This document shows positions 17,323 to 26,495 of a DNA stretch of 64,000 bases, in pieces. The stretch is from JAOPZW01 sp963835295 (GTDB lineage Bacteria > Actinomycetota > Thermoleophilia > Solirubrobacterales > Solirubrobacteraceae). Location: positions 310,001 through 374,000 of the forward strand of contig CAWIEX010000015.1 in NCBI GenBank assembly GCA_963835295.1, given 5' to 3'. The notes under the pieces were generated by a model. That model was not told the DNA's origin and searched no databases. It saw nothing but the letters and a program-made list of their open reading frames with translations. Every line of letters starts with the position of its first letter. Positions within the stretch are counted from its first letter, which is position 1. Position numbers and translations under genes: made by a program.

Positions 17323-17376
17323 GAGTCGCGGCGTGCTTCAGTGCCTGCGACTCGGAGCCCCCCGGCTGGTCCGGGG
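17323..17376. promoter_or_regulatory. Two adjacent hairpins in the helicase/thioredoxin divergent intergenic region
   Basis: GAGTCGC (17323-17329) pairs with GCGACTC (17347-17353), extended inward by GGC/GCC across a one-base bulge. Immediately after it CCCCGG (17360-17365) pairs with CCGGGG (17371-17376) around a 5-nt loop. They lie 26-79 nt before the helicase ATG on its leader strand and 118 nt before the thioredoxin gene. They could be leader structures or operators; no known riboswitch was recognised. Confidence 0.4.
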
Positions 17377-17493
17377 ACGTGCACGGGAGGGACTTCCCTG
17401 GATTCAGCGACCCTCCCCGTGAGTAAGACGCAGGATACCGCACTCTGGGCCTGGTGCGCCGGGCGCGTCTGCGGGTCTGACACCCTTCACCGA

Positions 17494-18081
17494 ATGCGCC
17501 GCTGGCTGCCATGGATCCTCGGGGCGGTCGCCCTCGTCGCGATCGTCGTCGTCGGCCTCAATCAGGCTCCGGAGTCCAAGACTCCGAGCGAGCCGAAGGC
17601 GCGCAAGATCTCCGCGCAGGAGCTCCACGCCAAGCTCGACGGGGCCCCGCCGGCGCTCGCCGCTCTGCACGCGCAGGCCAACGATCTGCTGCCGGGAGCG
17701 CGCAAGGCCCTGCAAGCTCGGGTGCGCGCCCTGCGCGGCCACCCGGTGGTGGTCAACGTATGGGCCGCGTGGTGCGTGCCCTGCCGCATCGAGCTCCCGG
17801 TCATCCAGGAGGCGTCGCTGGACTACGGCAAGCGCGTGGCCTTCGTGGGCGTCGACCTGCGCGACAACCGCGGCGCGGCGGCCAAGCTGCTGCGCGACAT
17901 CCCGCTCACCTACCCGTCCTACGAGGACCCCGACGGCAAGGTGGCCAACGGCTACCGCCTGGTGGGCACCCCGAGCACGATCTTCTACGACGCCGCGGGC
18001 AAGCAGACCTACATCCACCAGGGCCAGTACCTCGATCGCGCGCAGCTCGACGACGACATCAAGCGCTACGCGGCGTCGTGA
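17494..18081 (+). CDS. TlpA/ResA-like membrane-anchored thiol-disulfide oxidoreductase
   Basis: This 195-residue protein has an N-terminal signal anchor (RRWLPWILGAVALVAIVVVG), then a thioredoxin-like fold outside the membrane. The active site is AAWCVPCRIELPVIQE (CxxC at ~91-94), preceded by the beta-strand HPVVVNVW. The later VGVDLRDNRGAAAKLL and cis-Pro region LVGTPSTIFYDAAG (~159-172) are typical of TlpA/ResA. Family members reduce cytochrome c apoproteins or supply reductant to secreted proteins, and ccm genes are present 11 kb away, though not adjacent. It overlaps the GNAT gene by 4 nt. Confidence 0.9.
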   Translation: MRRWLPWILGAVALVAIVVVGLNQAPESKTPSEPKARKISAQELHAKLDGAPPALAALHAQANDLLPGARKALQARVRALRGHPVVVNVWAAWCVPCRIELPVIQEASLDYGKRVAFVGVDLRDNRGAAAKLLRDIPLTYPSYEDPDGKVANGYRLVGTPSTIFYDAAGKQTYIHQGQYLDRAQLDDDIKRYAAS

Positions 18082-18506
18082 CCGAGATCAGGCCGGCGCG
18101 AGATCAGTCCGAGGTCGACGCCGCCCTGGCGCTGCGCTACGACGTCTTCTGCGTCGAGCAGGGCGTGAGCCTCGACGAGGAGCGCGACGGGCGCGACGAC
18201 GAGGCGCTGCACCTCGTGGTCATCGACGGCGGCGAGGTCGTCGGCACCTGCCGCCTGCTGGCCGAGGGCTCTGACGTGAAGCTCGGCCGCATGGCGGTGG
18301 CGGCCTCGCACCGCGGTCGCCGCCTGGCCGCCGGCCTGCTCGTCGAGGCCGACGCCCAGGCGCGCGAGCTGCGCGCGCGCCGCATCGTCCTGGCGGCCCA
18401 GCTGACCGCGCAGGCGGTCTACGGCCGCGCCGGCTACGCGCCCTACGGCGACGTCTTCCTCGACGCGGACATCGAGCACGTGATGATGGCCAAGGCGTTG
18501 GAGTAG
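18078..18506 (+). CDS. GNAT-family N-acetyltransferase
   Basis: This 142-residue acetyl-CoA-dependent acetyltransferase starts at GTG 18078 inside the preceding stop. The N-terminus ALRYDVFCVEQGVSLDEERD resembles the ElaA-like/YitI-like GNAT branch. The core acetyl-CoA loop is in KLGRMAVAASHRGRRLAAGL (~68-87, R/Q-x-x-G-x-G/A type), followed by the amphipathic helix and AVYGRAGYAPYGDVFLDADI. Acceptor substrate unknown. The 39-bp repeat copy 2 begins 36 nt after its stop. Confidence 0.85.
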   Translation: MTEIRPARDQSEVDAALALRYDVFCVEQGVSLDEERDGRDDEALHLVVIDGGEVVGTCRLLAEGSDVKLGRMAVAASHRGRRLAAGLLVEADAQARELRARRIVLAAQLTAQAVYGRAGYAPYGDVFLDADIEHVMMAKALE

Positions 18507-18541
18507 CGCTCGGCGAGGTCGGTCGTCCTCTGTGGCGTGCC

Positions 18542-18580
18542 GTCCTGTTTTGCGCTCGTCCTGCGACCGCAGGGCAGGAC
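18542..18580. repeat. 39-bp dispersed palindromic element, copy 2
   Basis: It has the same 39-bp length as the copies at 1754 and 45729. The right arm GGGCAGGAC and the centre CTCGTCCTGCGACCGCA are conserved, while the left arm has decayed to GTCCTGTTT. The remaining space to galT (18581-18744) holds no gene that I can support. It contains the second shared block, CCCTCCCTTCCCCTCGATG, around 18660-18678. Confidence 0.65.
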
Positions 18581-18744
18581 AGTACCCCGAGCGCGGGGGC
18601 GCGCGGAGTTCCAAGGCGCACACGACTGAGGACGACGACCCGCGCACCGAACCGCCACACCCTCCCTTCCCCTCGATGCCGCTGTTCACAAGCGCCGCGC
18701 GGCGGCGCCAGGCACGGAGCCGGACCGACGTTCGCCGTGGCCTC

Positions 18745-18750
18745 TACCCT
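18745..18750 (+). promoter_or_regulatory. Putative -10 box (TACCCT) of galT
   Basis: TACCCT is followed by 9 nt and then ATG 18760, the same layout as before met8. Confidence 0.5.
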
Positions 18751-18759
18751 GCCCGAGGC

Positions 18760-19746
18760 ATGCCCGAAGTCCGCATCGACCCGCTCTCCGGCTTTCGGAC
18801 GATCGTCGCCTCCGACCGCGCCTCGCGGCCGGGGGGCGGCCTGTCGGCGACGCCGCCCGACCCGATCGACACCGAGAAGGACCCGTTCCTCGAGGGCCAC
18901 GAGGGCCAGACACCGCCTGAGACCTACGCGCTGCGCGCCAACGGCGCCGCGCCCGACGCGCCCGGCTGGCGCGTGCGGGTCGTGCCGAACCTCTACCCGG
19001 CGCTCGACCCCGCCAGCGCGCAGCCCGCGCCCTTCGCCAAGCCCGACCTCTTCGGCGTGGCCCCCGCGCGCGGCGCTCACGAGGTGGTCATCAACGCCCC
19101 CGACCCCGTGGTCTCGCTGGCCGACCTCGAGGTCGAGCAGGTCGTCGACGCCGTCGACGTGTGGCGCCAGCGGATGCGCACGCACACGGCGAACGGCGCC
19201 GCCTACGTGCACGTCATCGTCAACGAGCGCCGCGAGGCCGGCGCGTCGCTGCCCCACACGCACGCGCAGATCTACGCGCTGGACTTCGTGCCGGCGATCG
19301 TCGCCCGCGAGCGCGAGCGCTTCGGCGCCTACGCCCAGCGCACGATGGGCGGCAACCTCCTGCAGGACCTCGTCCAGGAGGAGGTCAAGCTGCGTGACCG
19401 CATCGTGGCCATCGACGACGACGCGGTCCTCATGGCCCCGTACGGCGCGCGGCTGCCCTTCCAGCTCATGCTCGCGCCGCGCGTCCCCCGGGCGCGCTTC
19501 GAGGACGACGGCCCCACCGGCGCCGCCCTGCTGCACGACGGCCTGCGCCGCCTGGGCCGCAAGCTCGGCAACGTCCCGCCGCTGAACCTCTGGGTGCGGA
19601 CCGCCCCCCTCGGCGCCGAGCACTTCTGCTGGCGCATCGACGTCGTCCCGCGCCTGACGCACATGGCCGGCCTCGAGCTCGGCACCGGCGTGCACCTGAA
19701 CATCGTCGCGCCCGAGCAGGCGGCGGCCGAGCTGCGCGAGGTCTAG
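18760..19746 (+). CDS. galT: Galactose-1-phosphate uridylyltransferase GalT
   Basis: This HIT-superfamily nucleotidyltransferase moves UMP between UDP-glucose and galactose-1-phosphate (Leloir pathway), or acts in a related sugar-1-phosphate reaction. The 328 residues begin EVRIDPLSGFRTIVASDR, and PNLYPAL precedes the N-domain. The active-site region is YVHVIVNERREAGASLPHTHAQIYAL (~150-175), where the histidine triad appears as HTH rather than the classical HPH. FCWRIDVVPRLTHMAGLELGTG (~292-313) is the C-terminal active-site partner. No galK or galE is adjacent, so the true sugar could differ. Confidence 0.88.
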   Translation: MPEVRIDPLSGFRTIVASDRASRPGGGLSATPPDPIDTEKDPFLEGHEGQTPPETYALRANGAAPDAPGWRVRVVPNLYPALDPASAQPAPFAKPDLFGVAPARGAHEVVINAPDPVVSLADLEVEQVVDAVDVWRQRMRTHTANGAAYVHVIVNERREAGASLPHTHAQIYALDFVPAIVARERERFGAYAQRTMGGNLLQDLVQEEVKLRDRIVAIDDDAVLMAPYGARLPFQLMLAPRVPRARFEDDGPTGAALLHDGLRRLGRKLGNVPPLNLWVRTAPLGAEHFCWRIDVVPRLTHMAGLELGTGVHLNIVAPEQAAAELREV

Positions 19747-19838
19747 TGGAGCAGAGAGCGAAATTGGGGACCCACCTCCGGCGGCCTATTACGGCCTTTG
19801 CGCGCGGGCCGTTGACGGGCCGCCGTCGGCACCCCTAG

Positions 19839-20261
19839 GTGCGCGCGCTCGTGCAGCGCGTCTCGCGCGCCGCCGTCCGCGTCGACGGCGAGACCGTCGG
19901 CTCCATCGGCGCCGGGATGCTCGTGCTGCTGGGCGTCGCGCACGACGACGACGAGACCGCGTGCGACCGGCTGGCCGACAAGGTCGCCGCCCTGCGGATC
20001 TTCGCCGACGAGGAAGGCCGCATGGACGAGGCGCTGGGCGAGCAGCGCGAGGTCCTCGTCGTCAGCCAGTTCACCCTCTACGGCGACGCGCGCAAGGGCA
20101 ACCGGCCGTCCTACGTCGCCGCGGCGCGGCCCGAGCACGCCGAGCCGCTCTACGAGCGCTTCGCCGACCGCCTCGGCGCGGCGCGCGGCGTGTTCGGCGC
20201 GATGATGGAGGTGGAGCTGGTCAACGACGGCCCGGTGACGCTCATGCTCGAGCTTGCGTAG
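19839..20261 (+). CDS. dtd: D-aminoacyl-tRNA deacylase
   Basis: Dtd hydrolyses D-aminoacyl- and glycyl-mischarged tRNAs. The 140-residue protein starts at GTG 19839 with RALVQRVSRAAVRVDGETVG. It contains the active-site SQFTLYGDARKGNRPSY (~77-93; family SQFTL motif), and the second cross-subunit motif is shifted to GAMMEVELVNDGPVTLML at the C-terminus. The 92-nt gap behind galT (19747-19838) contains GC-rich inverted half-repeats (GGCC-TATTAC-GGCC) but no gene. Confidence 0.95.
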   Translation: MRALVQRVSRAAVRVDGETVGSIGAGMLVLLGVAHDDDETACDRLADKVAALRIFADEEGRMDEALGEQREVLVVSQFTLYGDARKGNRPSYVAAARPEHAEPLYERFADRLGAARGVFGAMMEVELVNDGPVTLMLELA

Positions 20262-20274
20262 CCTTCCGCCCCCC

Positions 20275-20913
20275 ATGCCACCCGAAGATCGCTTCGTCCC
20301 CCGTTTCGCCGCCGAGCCGCCGCAGGACCTTCTGCCCTACGGCCGCTGGTCGCAGACGCTGACCGAGGAGTTCCTGGCCGCCTGCCTGCGGATCGACAGC
20401 GAGGGCGAGGAGCTGGGCGAGCCCGACGAGGTGACCTGGTACCCGGACCGCACCTGGCACGGGCGCACGTTCGTGCCCGCGACCGCGCTGACCTCCCAGG
20501 GCTACGAGCTCTTCGGCTACGTCAGCTATGCGCCCGGAGGCGACGGCGAGGAGCCCACCGACTTCCACAGCGTCGCCGACTACACGGCCGAGACGGCCGA
20601 GGCCAATCCCGACTGGCAGATCGACCTGTGCGACGAGGTCGTCGGCACCTGGCGCGGCGAGCAGGGCAAGGCCGCCGCGATGACGCTGGTGTGGGGACGG
20701 CCGCTCGTCGACGGCGGCGCCGTGGTGACCGGCGAGCTCGCCGACCTCGCGGTCGACCAGTGCCCGCTGCTCGAGGGCCGCTTCACGCTTCTGGCGCCCG
20801 ACGACTACCGCGGCGACACACTCGACGTGAAGGTCTTCGACCGTCGCGGCTCCGAGCTCGCGCACGAGTCGCTCTATACCGAGGACGACGAGGACGACGA
20901 CCCGGACGCTTAG
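20275..20913 (+). CDS. Conserved-looking hypothetical protein
   Basis: This 212-residue soluble protein begins MPPEDRFVPRFAAEPPQDLL and ends in an acidic tail (YTEDDEDDDPDA). Notable features are an aromatic-rich centre (VTWYPDRTWHGRTFVPATA) and alternating beta-type segments. Regular codon usage and absence of rare codons indicate a real gene. I do not recognise a domain. The frame opens upstream at 20254, but that would overlap dtd, so ATG 20275 is preferred. It converges with the YbaK gene, and the two stops overlap by 4 nt. Confidence 0.75.
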   Translation: MPPEDRFVPRFAAEPPQDLLPYGRWSQTLTEEFLAACLRIDSEGEELGEPDEVTWYPDRTWHGRTFVPATALTSQGYELFGYVSYAPGGDGEEPTDFHSVADYTAETAEANPDWQIDLCDEVVGTWRGEQGKAAAMTLVWGRPLVDGGAVVTGELADLAVDQCPLLEGRFTLLAPDDYRGDTLDVKVFDRRGSELAHESLYTEDDEDDDPDA

Positions 20914-21332
20914 GCGTCGCGCGGCGGGGCAACGCGCTCGACGCGCCCGCCGGTGCGCGCCACCAGCTCGTCGGGCGCGAGCGGGAAGACCGACGACGGC
21001 GTGCCCGCCGCGGCCCACACCGTCGGATAGGCGAGCAGGTCCTCGTCCACGATCGTCTCGATCGCGCGCAGGTGGCCGTAGGGCGGCACCCCGCCGATCG
21101 AGAAGCCCGTCTGCTCGCGGGCGAAGGACGCGTCGGCCTTCTCGGCGCCGAAGCGCGTCTCGTCGACCCGGTTGGCACCGGACGCGATGATCAGCAGCGG
21201 CTCGTCACCGACGCGGAAGACCAGCGACTTGCAGATCGCCCCCACCTCGCAGCCGATCGCGGCGGCGGCGTCGGCGGCGGTCCGCGTGCCGGCCGGGAAC
21301 TCCTGGGCGTTCTCGAAGCGCGCGGCGCTCAC
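20910..21332 (-). CDS. YbaK/EbsC (ProX)-type aminoacyl-tRNA deacylase
   Basis: This 140-residue trans-editing protein clears misacylated tRNA (typically Cys- or Ala-tRNA(Pro)). It contains CEVGAICKSLVFRVGDEPLL (~30-49, with the essential Lys in ICKSLVF), ASGANRVDETRF, and QTGFSIGGVPPYGH (~82-95, family GxxxGGVSP-type loop). It starts at GTG 21332, overlapping the dppF stop (GTGA), so it is the last gene of the peptide-transporter operon, an unusual partner with no obvious functional link. Confidence 0.9.
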   Translation of the reverse strand: MSAARFENAQEFPAGTRTAADAAAAIGCEVGAICKSLVFRVGDEPLLIIASGANRVDETRFGAEKADASFAREQTGFSIGGVPPYGHLRAIETIVDEDLLAYPTVWAAAGTPSSVFPLAPDELVARTGGRVERVAPPRDA

Positions 21333-22362
21333 ACCGCGGCGGTCGGCACCCGCTTGGCGATCTCCTCGCCGGTCAGCGGGAAGTGGCAGGCGGCGATGTT
21401 GCCGCCGTCCTTGACCTCGAGCAGCGGCTCGTCGACGTTGCAGACGCCGTCGCGCGCCTTCGGGCAGCGCGTGTGGAAGCGGCACGCCGGCGGCGGGTTG
21501 GTCGGCGAGGGCACGTCGCCGCCGAGGACCTGGCGCTGCTTCTCGCGCGCCATCCGCGGATCGGGCACCGGCACCGCCGACAGCAGCGCCCCCGTGTACG
21601 GGTGGCGGGGATGGTCGAAGAGCTGGTCGGCCTCGGCGAGCTCGACGATCTTGCCGAGGTACATGACCGCGACGCGGTCGCACACGTGGCGCACGACCGA
21701 GAGGTCGTGAGCGATGAAGATGATCGTCAGCCCCAGCTCGCGCTGGAGCTCGGCGAGCAGGTTGATGATCTGCGCCTGGATGGAGACGTCGAGGGCCGAC
21801 ACCGGCTCGTCGGCCACCACGAGCTTGGGCTTCAGCGCGATGGCGCGCGCGACGCCGATGCGCTGGCGCTGGCCGCCGGAAAACTCGTGCGGGAAGCGGT
21901 TGTAGTGCTCGGGATTGAGGCCGACGCGGTCCATCAGCTCCTGGACGAGCTTCTTGCGCTTCTCGTCGTCCTTCTCGAGCTTGTGGATGATGAACGGCTC
22001 GCCGATGATCGAGCCCACCGTCTTGCGCGGGTTCAGCGACGAGTAGGGGTCCTGGAAGATCATCTGCATGTCGCGCCGCAGCGGCTTGAGCGTGCTGCGC
22101 GCCGCGTGCGCGATGTCGTTGCCCTTGTAGATGATCTCGCCTGCGGTCGGCTCGAGCAGCCGCGTGAGCAGGCGCGCGGTGGTCGACTTGCCGCAGCCCG
22201 ACTCCCCCACCAGCCCCAGCGTCTCGCCCTCGTAGACGTCGAAGGAGATGCCGTCGACGGCGCGGACGGCGCCGACCTGCTTCTGCAAGATGATCCCCTG
22301 GCGCAGCGGGAAGTGCATTTGCAGGTCGGTGACTTCGATGAGCTTGCCGGCGCCGTTGGCGG

Positions 22363-22366
<4 letters not shown>
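21329..22366 (-). CDS. Oligo/dipeptide ABC transporter ATP-binding protein (DppF/OppF type)
   Basis: This 345-residue ATPase is one of the two that energise peptide import. It has Walker A GLVGESGCGKSTTARLL (~52-68), a Q-loop in MIFQDPYSSLNPR, signature FSGGQRQRIGVARAIA, Walker B LVVADEPVSALDVS and H-loop AHDLSVV. The C-terminal oligopeptide-transporter extension holds FHTRCPKARDGVCNVDEPLL with the cysteines typical of OppD/F proteins. ATG 22366 overlaps the dppD stop by 4 nt; the upstream open frame is only a shadow of dppD. Confidence 0.95.
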
Positions 22367-23544
<1,178 letters not shown>

Positions 23545-23545
23545 G

Positions 23546-24514
23546 CTAATACCTCACGCGCGGGTCGAGGAACGCGTAGACGATGTCCACGATCAGGTTC
23601 AGGAAGATGATGAAGAAGGCGCCCATGAGCACCGTGCCCTGCACGGTCGGCAGGTCGCTCTTCTGGATGGCGTCGTACGCCAGGCGCCCGACGCCGGGGA
23701 TGTTGAAGACGGTCTCGGTCAGGATCGCGCCGCCGAGCAGAATGCCGAGGTCGAGGCCGAGGATGGTGACGATCGGCGTGATGGCCGAGCGCACGCCGTG
23801 CTTGAAGACGACGGTCCGCTCGCGCAGCCCCTTCGCCCGCGCCGTCCGGATGTAGTCCTCGGACATGGTCTCGAGCAGGTTGCCGCGCAGAAAGCGTGCG
23901 TAGATCGCCGCGAAGGACGCGGCGAGAACGCACCACGGCATGATCAGCGCCGGTATCACCTCGCCGGGATCGGTAAAGATGTTGCCGCTGGTGGGGTAGG
24001 CGCCCTGGCCCTCGAAGAGCGGGATCTTCCCGAGGTCCTTGGAGAACAGGTACAGCGAGACGAGGCCGAGCCAGTAGACCGGGGCCGAGATCGCGACGAG
24101 CGCGGAGCCCATGGCCACGCGGTCCATCCACCTGCCGCGCTTGATGGCCGAGATGATCCCCACCGGGATCCCGACCAGCAGCCACACGATCGCGGCGCCG
24201 ACCGACAGGGCCATCGTCGCGGGCAGGCGGTCGAAGATCTGCGACTTGACCGAGATGTTGTTCTGGAAGCTGTAGCCGAAGTCGAAGTGGAAGACGAGTC
24301 GCTCGAGGTACTTCAGGTACTGGATGTACCACGGCCGGTCGAGACCCAGCGTGTGGCGGATGGTGGCCAGCAGCTCGGGCGAGGGTTGGCGCCCCGCGCG
24401 CAGCGTCGCGGGATCGGCCGCCGGCAGCGTGTAGAAGATCACGAAGGTCAGGAAGCTGATCACGAGGAGCAGCACGACCATCCAGAGCAACCTGCGGATG
24501 ATGAAGGGGATCAT
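23546..24514 (-). CDS. Peptide ABC transporter permease (DppB type)
   Basis: This inner-membrane permease has 322 residues from ATG 24514 (MIPFIIRRLLWMVVLLLVIS, the standard DppB start). The frame is open to 24565 (MLGGTPPQAY), but that extension overlaps a hairpin and lacks family support. It has about six transmembrane helices, DPATLRAGRQPSPELL in the periplasmic loop, and the EAA-type motif YIRTARAKGLRERTVVFKHG (~225-244) for ATPase contact. ETVFNIPGVGRLAYDAI and the C-terminal YAFLDPRVRY are typical. The frame is intact, unlike dppA and dppC. Confidence 0.93.
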   Translation of the reverse strand: MIPFIIRRLLWMVVLLLVISFLTFVIFYTLPAADPATLRAGRQPSPELLATIRHTLGLDRPWYIQYLKYLERLVFHFDFGYSFQNNISVKSQIFDRLPATMALSVGAAIVWLLVGIPVGIISAIKRGRWMDRVAMGSALVAISAPVYWLGLVSLYLFSKDLGKIPLFEGQGAYPTSGNIFTDPGEVIPALIMPWCVLAASFAAIYARFLRGNLLETMSEDYIRTARAKGLRERTVVFKHGVRSAITPIVTILGLDLGILLGGAILTETVFNIPGVGRLAYDAIQKSDLPTVQGTVLMGAFFIIFLNLIVDIVYAFLDPRVRY

Positions 24515-24553
24515 GGCCTTGGACGGAGCGGGGCGATAGGCCTGCGGAGGCGT

Positions 24554-24578
24554 CCCGCCGAGCACGAGGCTCGGCGGG
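24554..24578. terminator. Hairpin between dppA and dppB
   Basis: CCCGCCGAGC (24554-24563) and GCTCGGCGGG (24569-24578) form a perfect 10-bp stem with a 5-nt loop. It lies 43 nt after the dppA stop on the transcribed strand, with no T-run. Position just downstream of a binding-protein gene suggests an mRNA-stabilising or partial terminator that sets the high dppA to low dppBDF ratio. Confidence 0.5.
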
Positions 24579-24620
24579 GCGGTGTCTCCGTCAGGTGTCG
24601 GTCACGAGACGCTCGGGCCT

Positions 24621-26442
24621 CTACTTGATCGAGGTGTAGTTGAGGTCCTGGCCCGCGTAGTAGCCGTTGCCAACCAAGTTGACGTCCTTGGACGCGACAA
24701 AGGCCGACTTGTCCCAGATCCACGGGATCGCCGGGGCCTGCTCGGCAATCATGTGGTTGATCTTCGCCCACGCCTTGTTGCGCTCCGGGCCCGACCGGGA
24801 CCACCGCGGCGGCCTTCATCGCGTTGTTGATCGCCGGGACGTCGAGCTGCGACCAGTTGACGTTGCCCTGCTGGAGGATGTTCTTGCCATTGAACGTGGC
24901 GTCCAGCATCGACTGCGGGTCGGAGAAGTCCTTGAACCAACCCACGTTCGGGCCGAGAGCCACCTTTGCCTTGGGCACGCCAAGGAACTTCGTGTAGAGC
25001 GTGTCCTGGGGCACGATCCGGAAGTTGAGCTTGAAGCCCAACTGCTGCATTTGGCCCTGGAAGACCTCGGCGGTCTTCTTACCTGGGATCGGCGTTGGTG
25101 GCGATGGTCAGCGACCTTCTCGGTACCGGTCCACTTGCCGTTGGCATCGATCGGCAGGCTCGGATCCTCCTTCTTCGCGGCCAGCATGTACTTCTTGGAT
25201 ACCGCGGGGTCACCCTCCGGGTGCGCCAGGTAGTCCAGGTCGGTGTTCTGCTTCACGCCGCCGGATTCCTCGAAGCCGGGGATACCCGGCGGGATCCAGC
25301 CCGTGGCGATGTCGCCGAGGATCGCGCCGCCGCGCGTCAGGCGCAGCGCGTTGCGATTCGAGGCGGCGATGATGGCCTTGCGGACGTTGAGGTTGTCGAA
25401 CGGCTTGACCTTGGTGTTGAACGAGATCCAGCGCGTCCCGCCCGACGGGACGAAGATGATCTGGTCCTTGTAGCGCTGCACGGCCTGCTTGAGCACCTGT
25501 GCCGGCGGAGCGCCGGAGTCGCAGCAGATGGTGTTCGAACCGTTCAGGGCGCGGCGCGCGGCAGTCGCCAGATCGTCGTTGCCCTCTTCGATGTTGATCG
25601 CGTCCAGGTAGGCGGGACGGTAGTCCGTCGCCTTGTCCCAATTGGGGTTGCGGACGATGCTGATCGACTTGCCCGGCACGCGGCCGGTGACCTTGCCGGT
25701 CTTGGGGTCGTTCTTGACCATGTACGGACCGGTGAAGGCGACGTACTGGTCGTACTTCGAAGGAGTGCTCGCATCCCACTTCTTTGCGTACTCCTCAGGC
25801 ACCGGCGTGGTGATCGGCATCGCCAGCGCCTGCGACACTGCTGGCGCGCTCGCCGTCTTGAGCTTGAAGACGATCGTGGTGTCGTCCGGCGTCTCGATAC
25901 CCGAGATCGGCTTGATGTCGCCCGAGTTGGGCTTGTCCGGCGTGCCGACGATCGAGCTGAAGTAACTACCCGCGTAGCCGCTGGGGACCTCCTTGGAGAA
26001 CGCCCGCTCGAAGGCGTACTTGATGTCCTTGGTCGTGACCTCGCGGTTGACCGGCGGCGCGTACTTGATGCCCTTCTTGATGTGGACGGTGATCGTCTTG
26101 TTGTCCGACGAGATCTCGGGCTCGCCCTCCGCGATGTCCGGAACCGGCTTGACCGAGTTGTCGGGCTTGAACGAGTACAGGGTTCGGTTCGTCGAGTAGA
26201 GGACTCACGTAGCCGAACGTGTAGTAGGTCTGGCCCGGGTCCAGGTAGTCGACGTCGGCAGCGGCGAGGTACGTCAGGGTGCCGCCCGGCTTGCCTGCCT
26301 TGATTTCGGTGCCACCTGAGGTGCTTGCACCGCCGCCACCACCGTTGGTGCTGCTGTTGTCACTGCCGCCGCATGCGGCGACAAAAAGCGCGAGCGCTGC
26401 CATGGCGCTCGCGAAGAGGGTCCAGCGAACGGACCTCCTCAT
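24621..26442 (-). pseudogene. Peptide ABC transporter substrate-binding lipoprotein (DppA type), four apparent frameshifts
   Basis: A strong ribosome-binding site (AAGGAGGAAACCT) precedes ATG 26442. The lipoprotein signal is RRSVRWTLFASAMAALALFVAACGGSD (cut here: lipobox VAAC, then a Gly/Ser linker). Family-5 solute-binding segments follow in order, but in changing frames: GGTLTYLAAADVDYLDPGQT; then, after a shift near 26203, IKKGIKYAPPVNREVTTKDI and later MPITTPVPEEYAKKWD; after shifts near 25112 and 25090, GFKLNFRIVPQDTLYTKF; after a shift near 24803, AWAKINHMIAEQAPAIPWIW to the TAG. Each needs removal of one base (three sites lie in GGG, CCC or CC runs). The 1822-nt length equals a multiple of three plus four inserted bases. 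Protein-level conservation is intact, so a sequencing artefact is likely. Confidence 0.8.
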
Positions 26443-26495
26443 AGGTTTCCTCCTTGTTGCGGAACGCTGTGCACTTCTCTCCCTTTGGGCGCCCC

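Noticed and set aside
14901..17426. 841-codon open frame antisense to the helicase
   Set aside because: A mirror of the helicase's codon bias (Val/Leu/Asp/Arg-rich, no motif). The helicase has all SF2 motifs.
17298..17483. Extended N-terminus of the helicase
   Set aside because: The 62 extra codons span the tandem hairpins and the intergenic region and look non-conserved; ATG 17297 is preferred.
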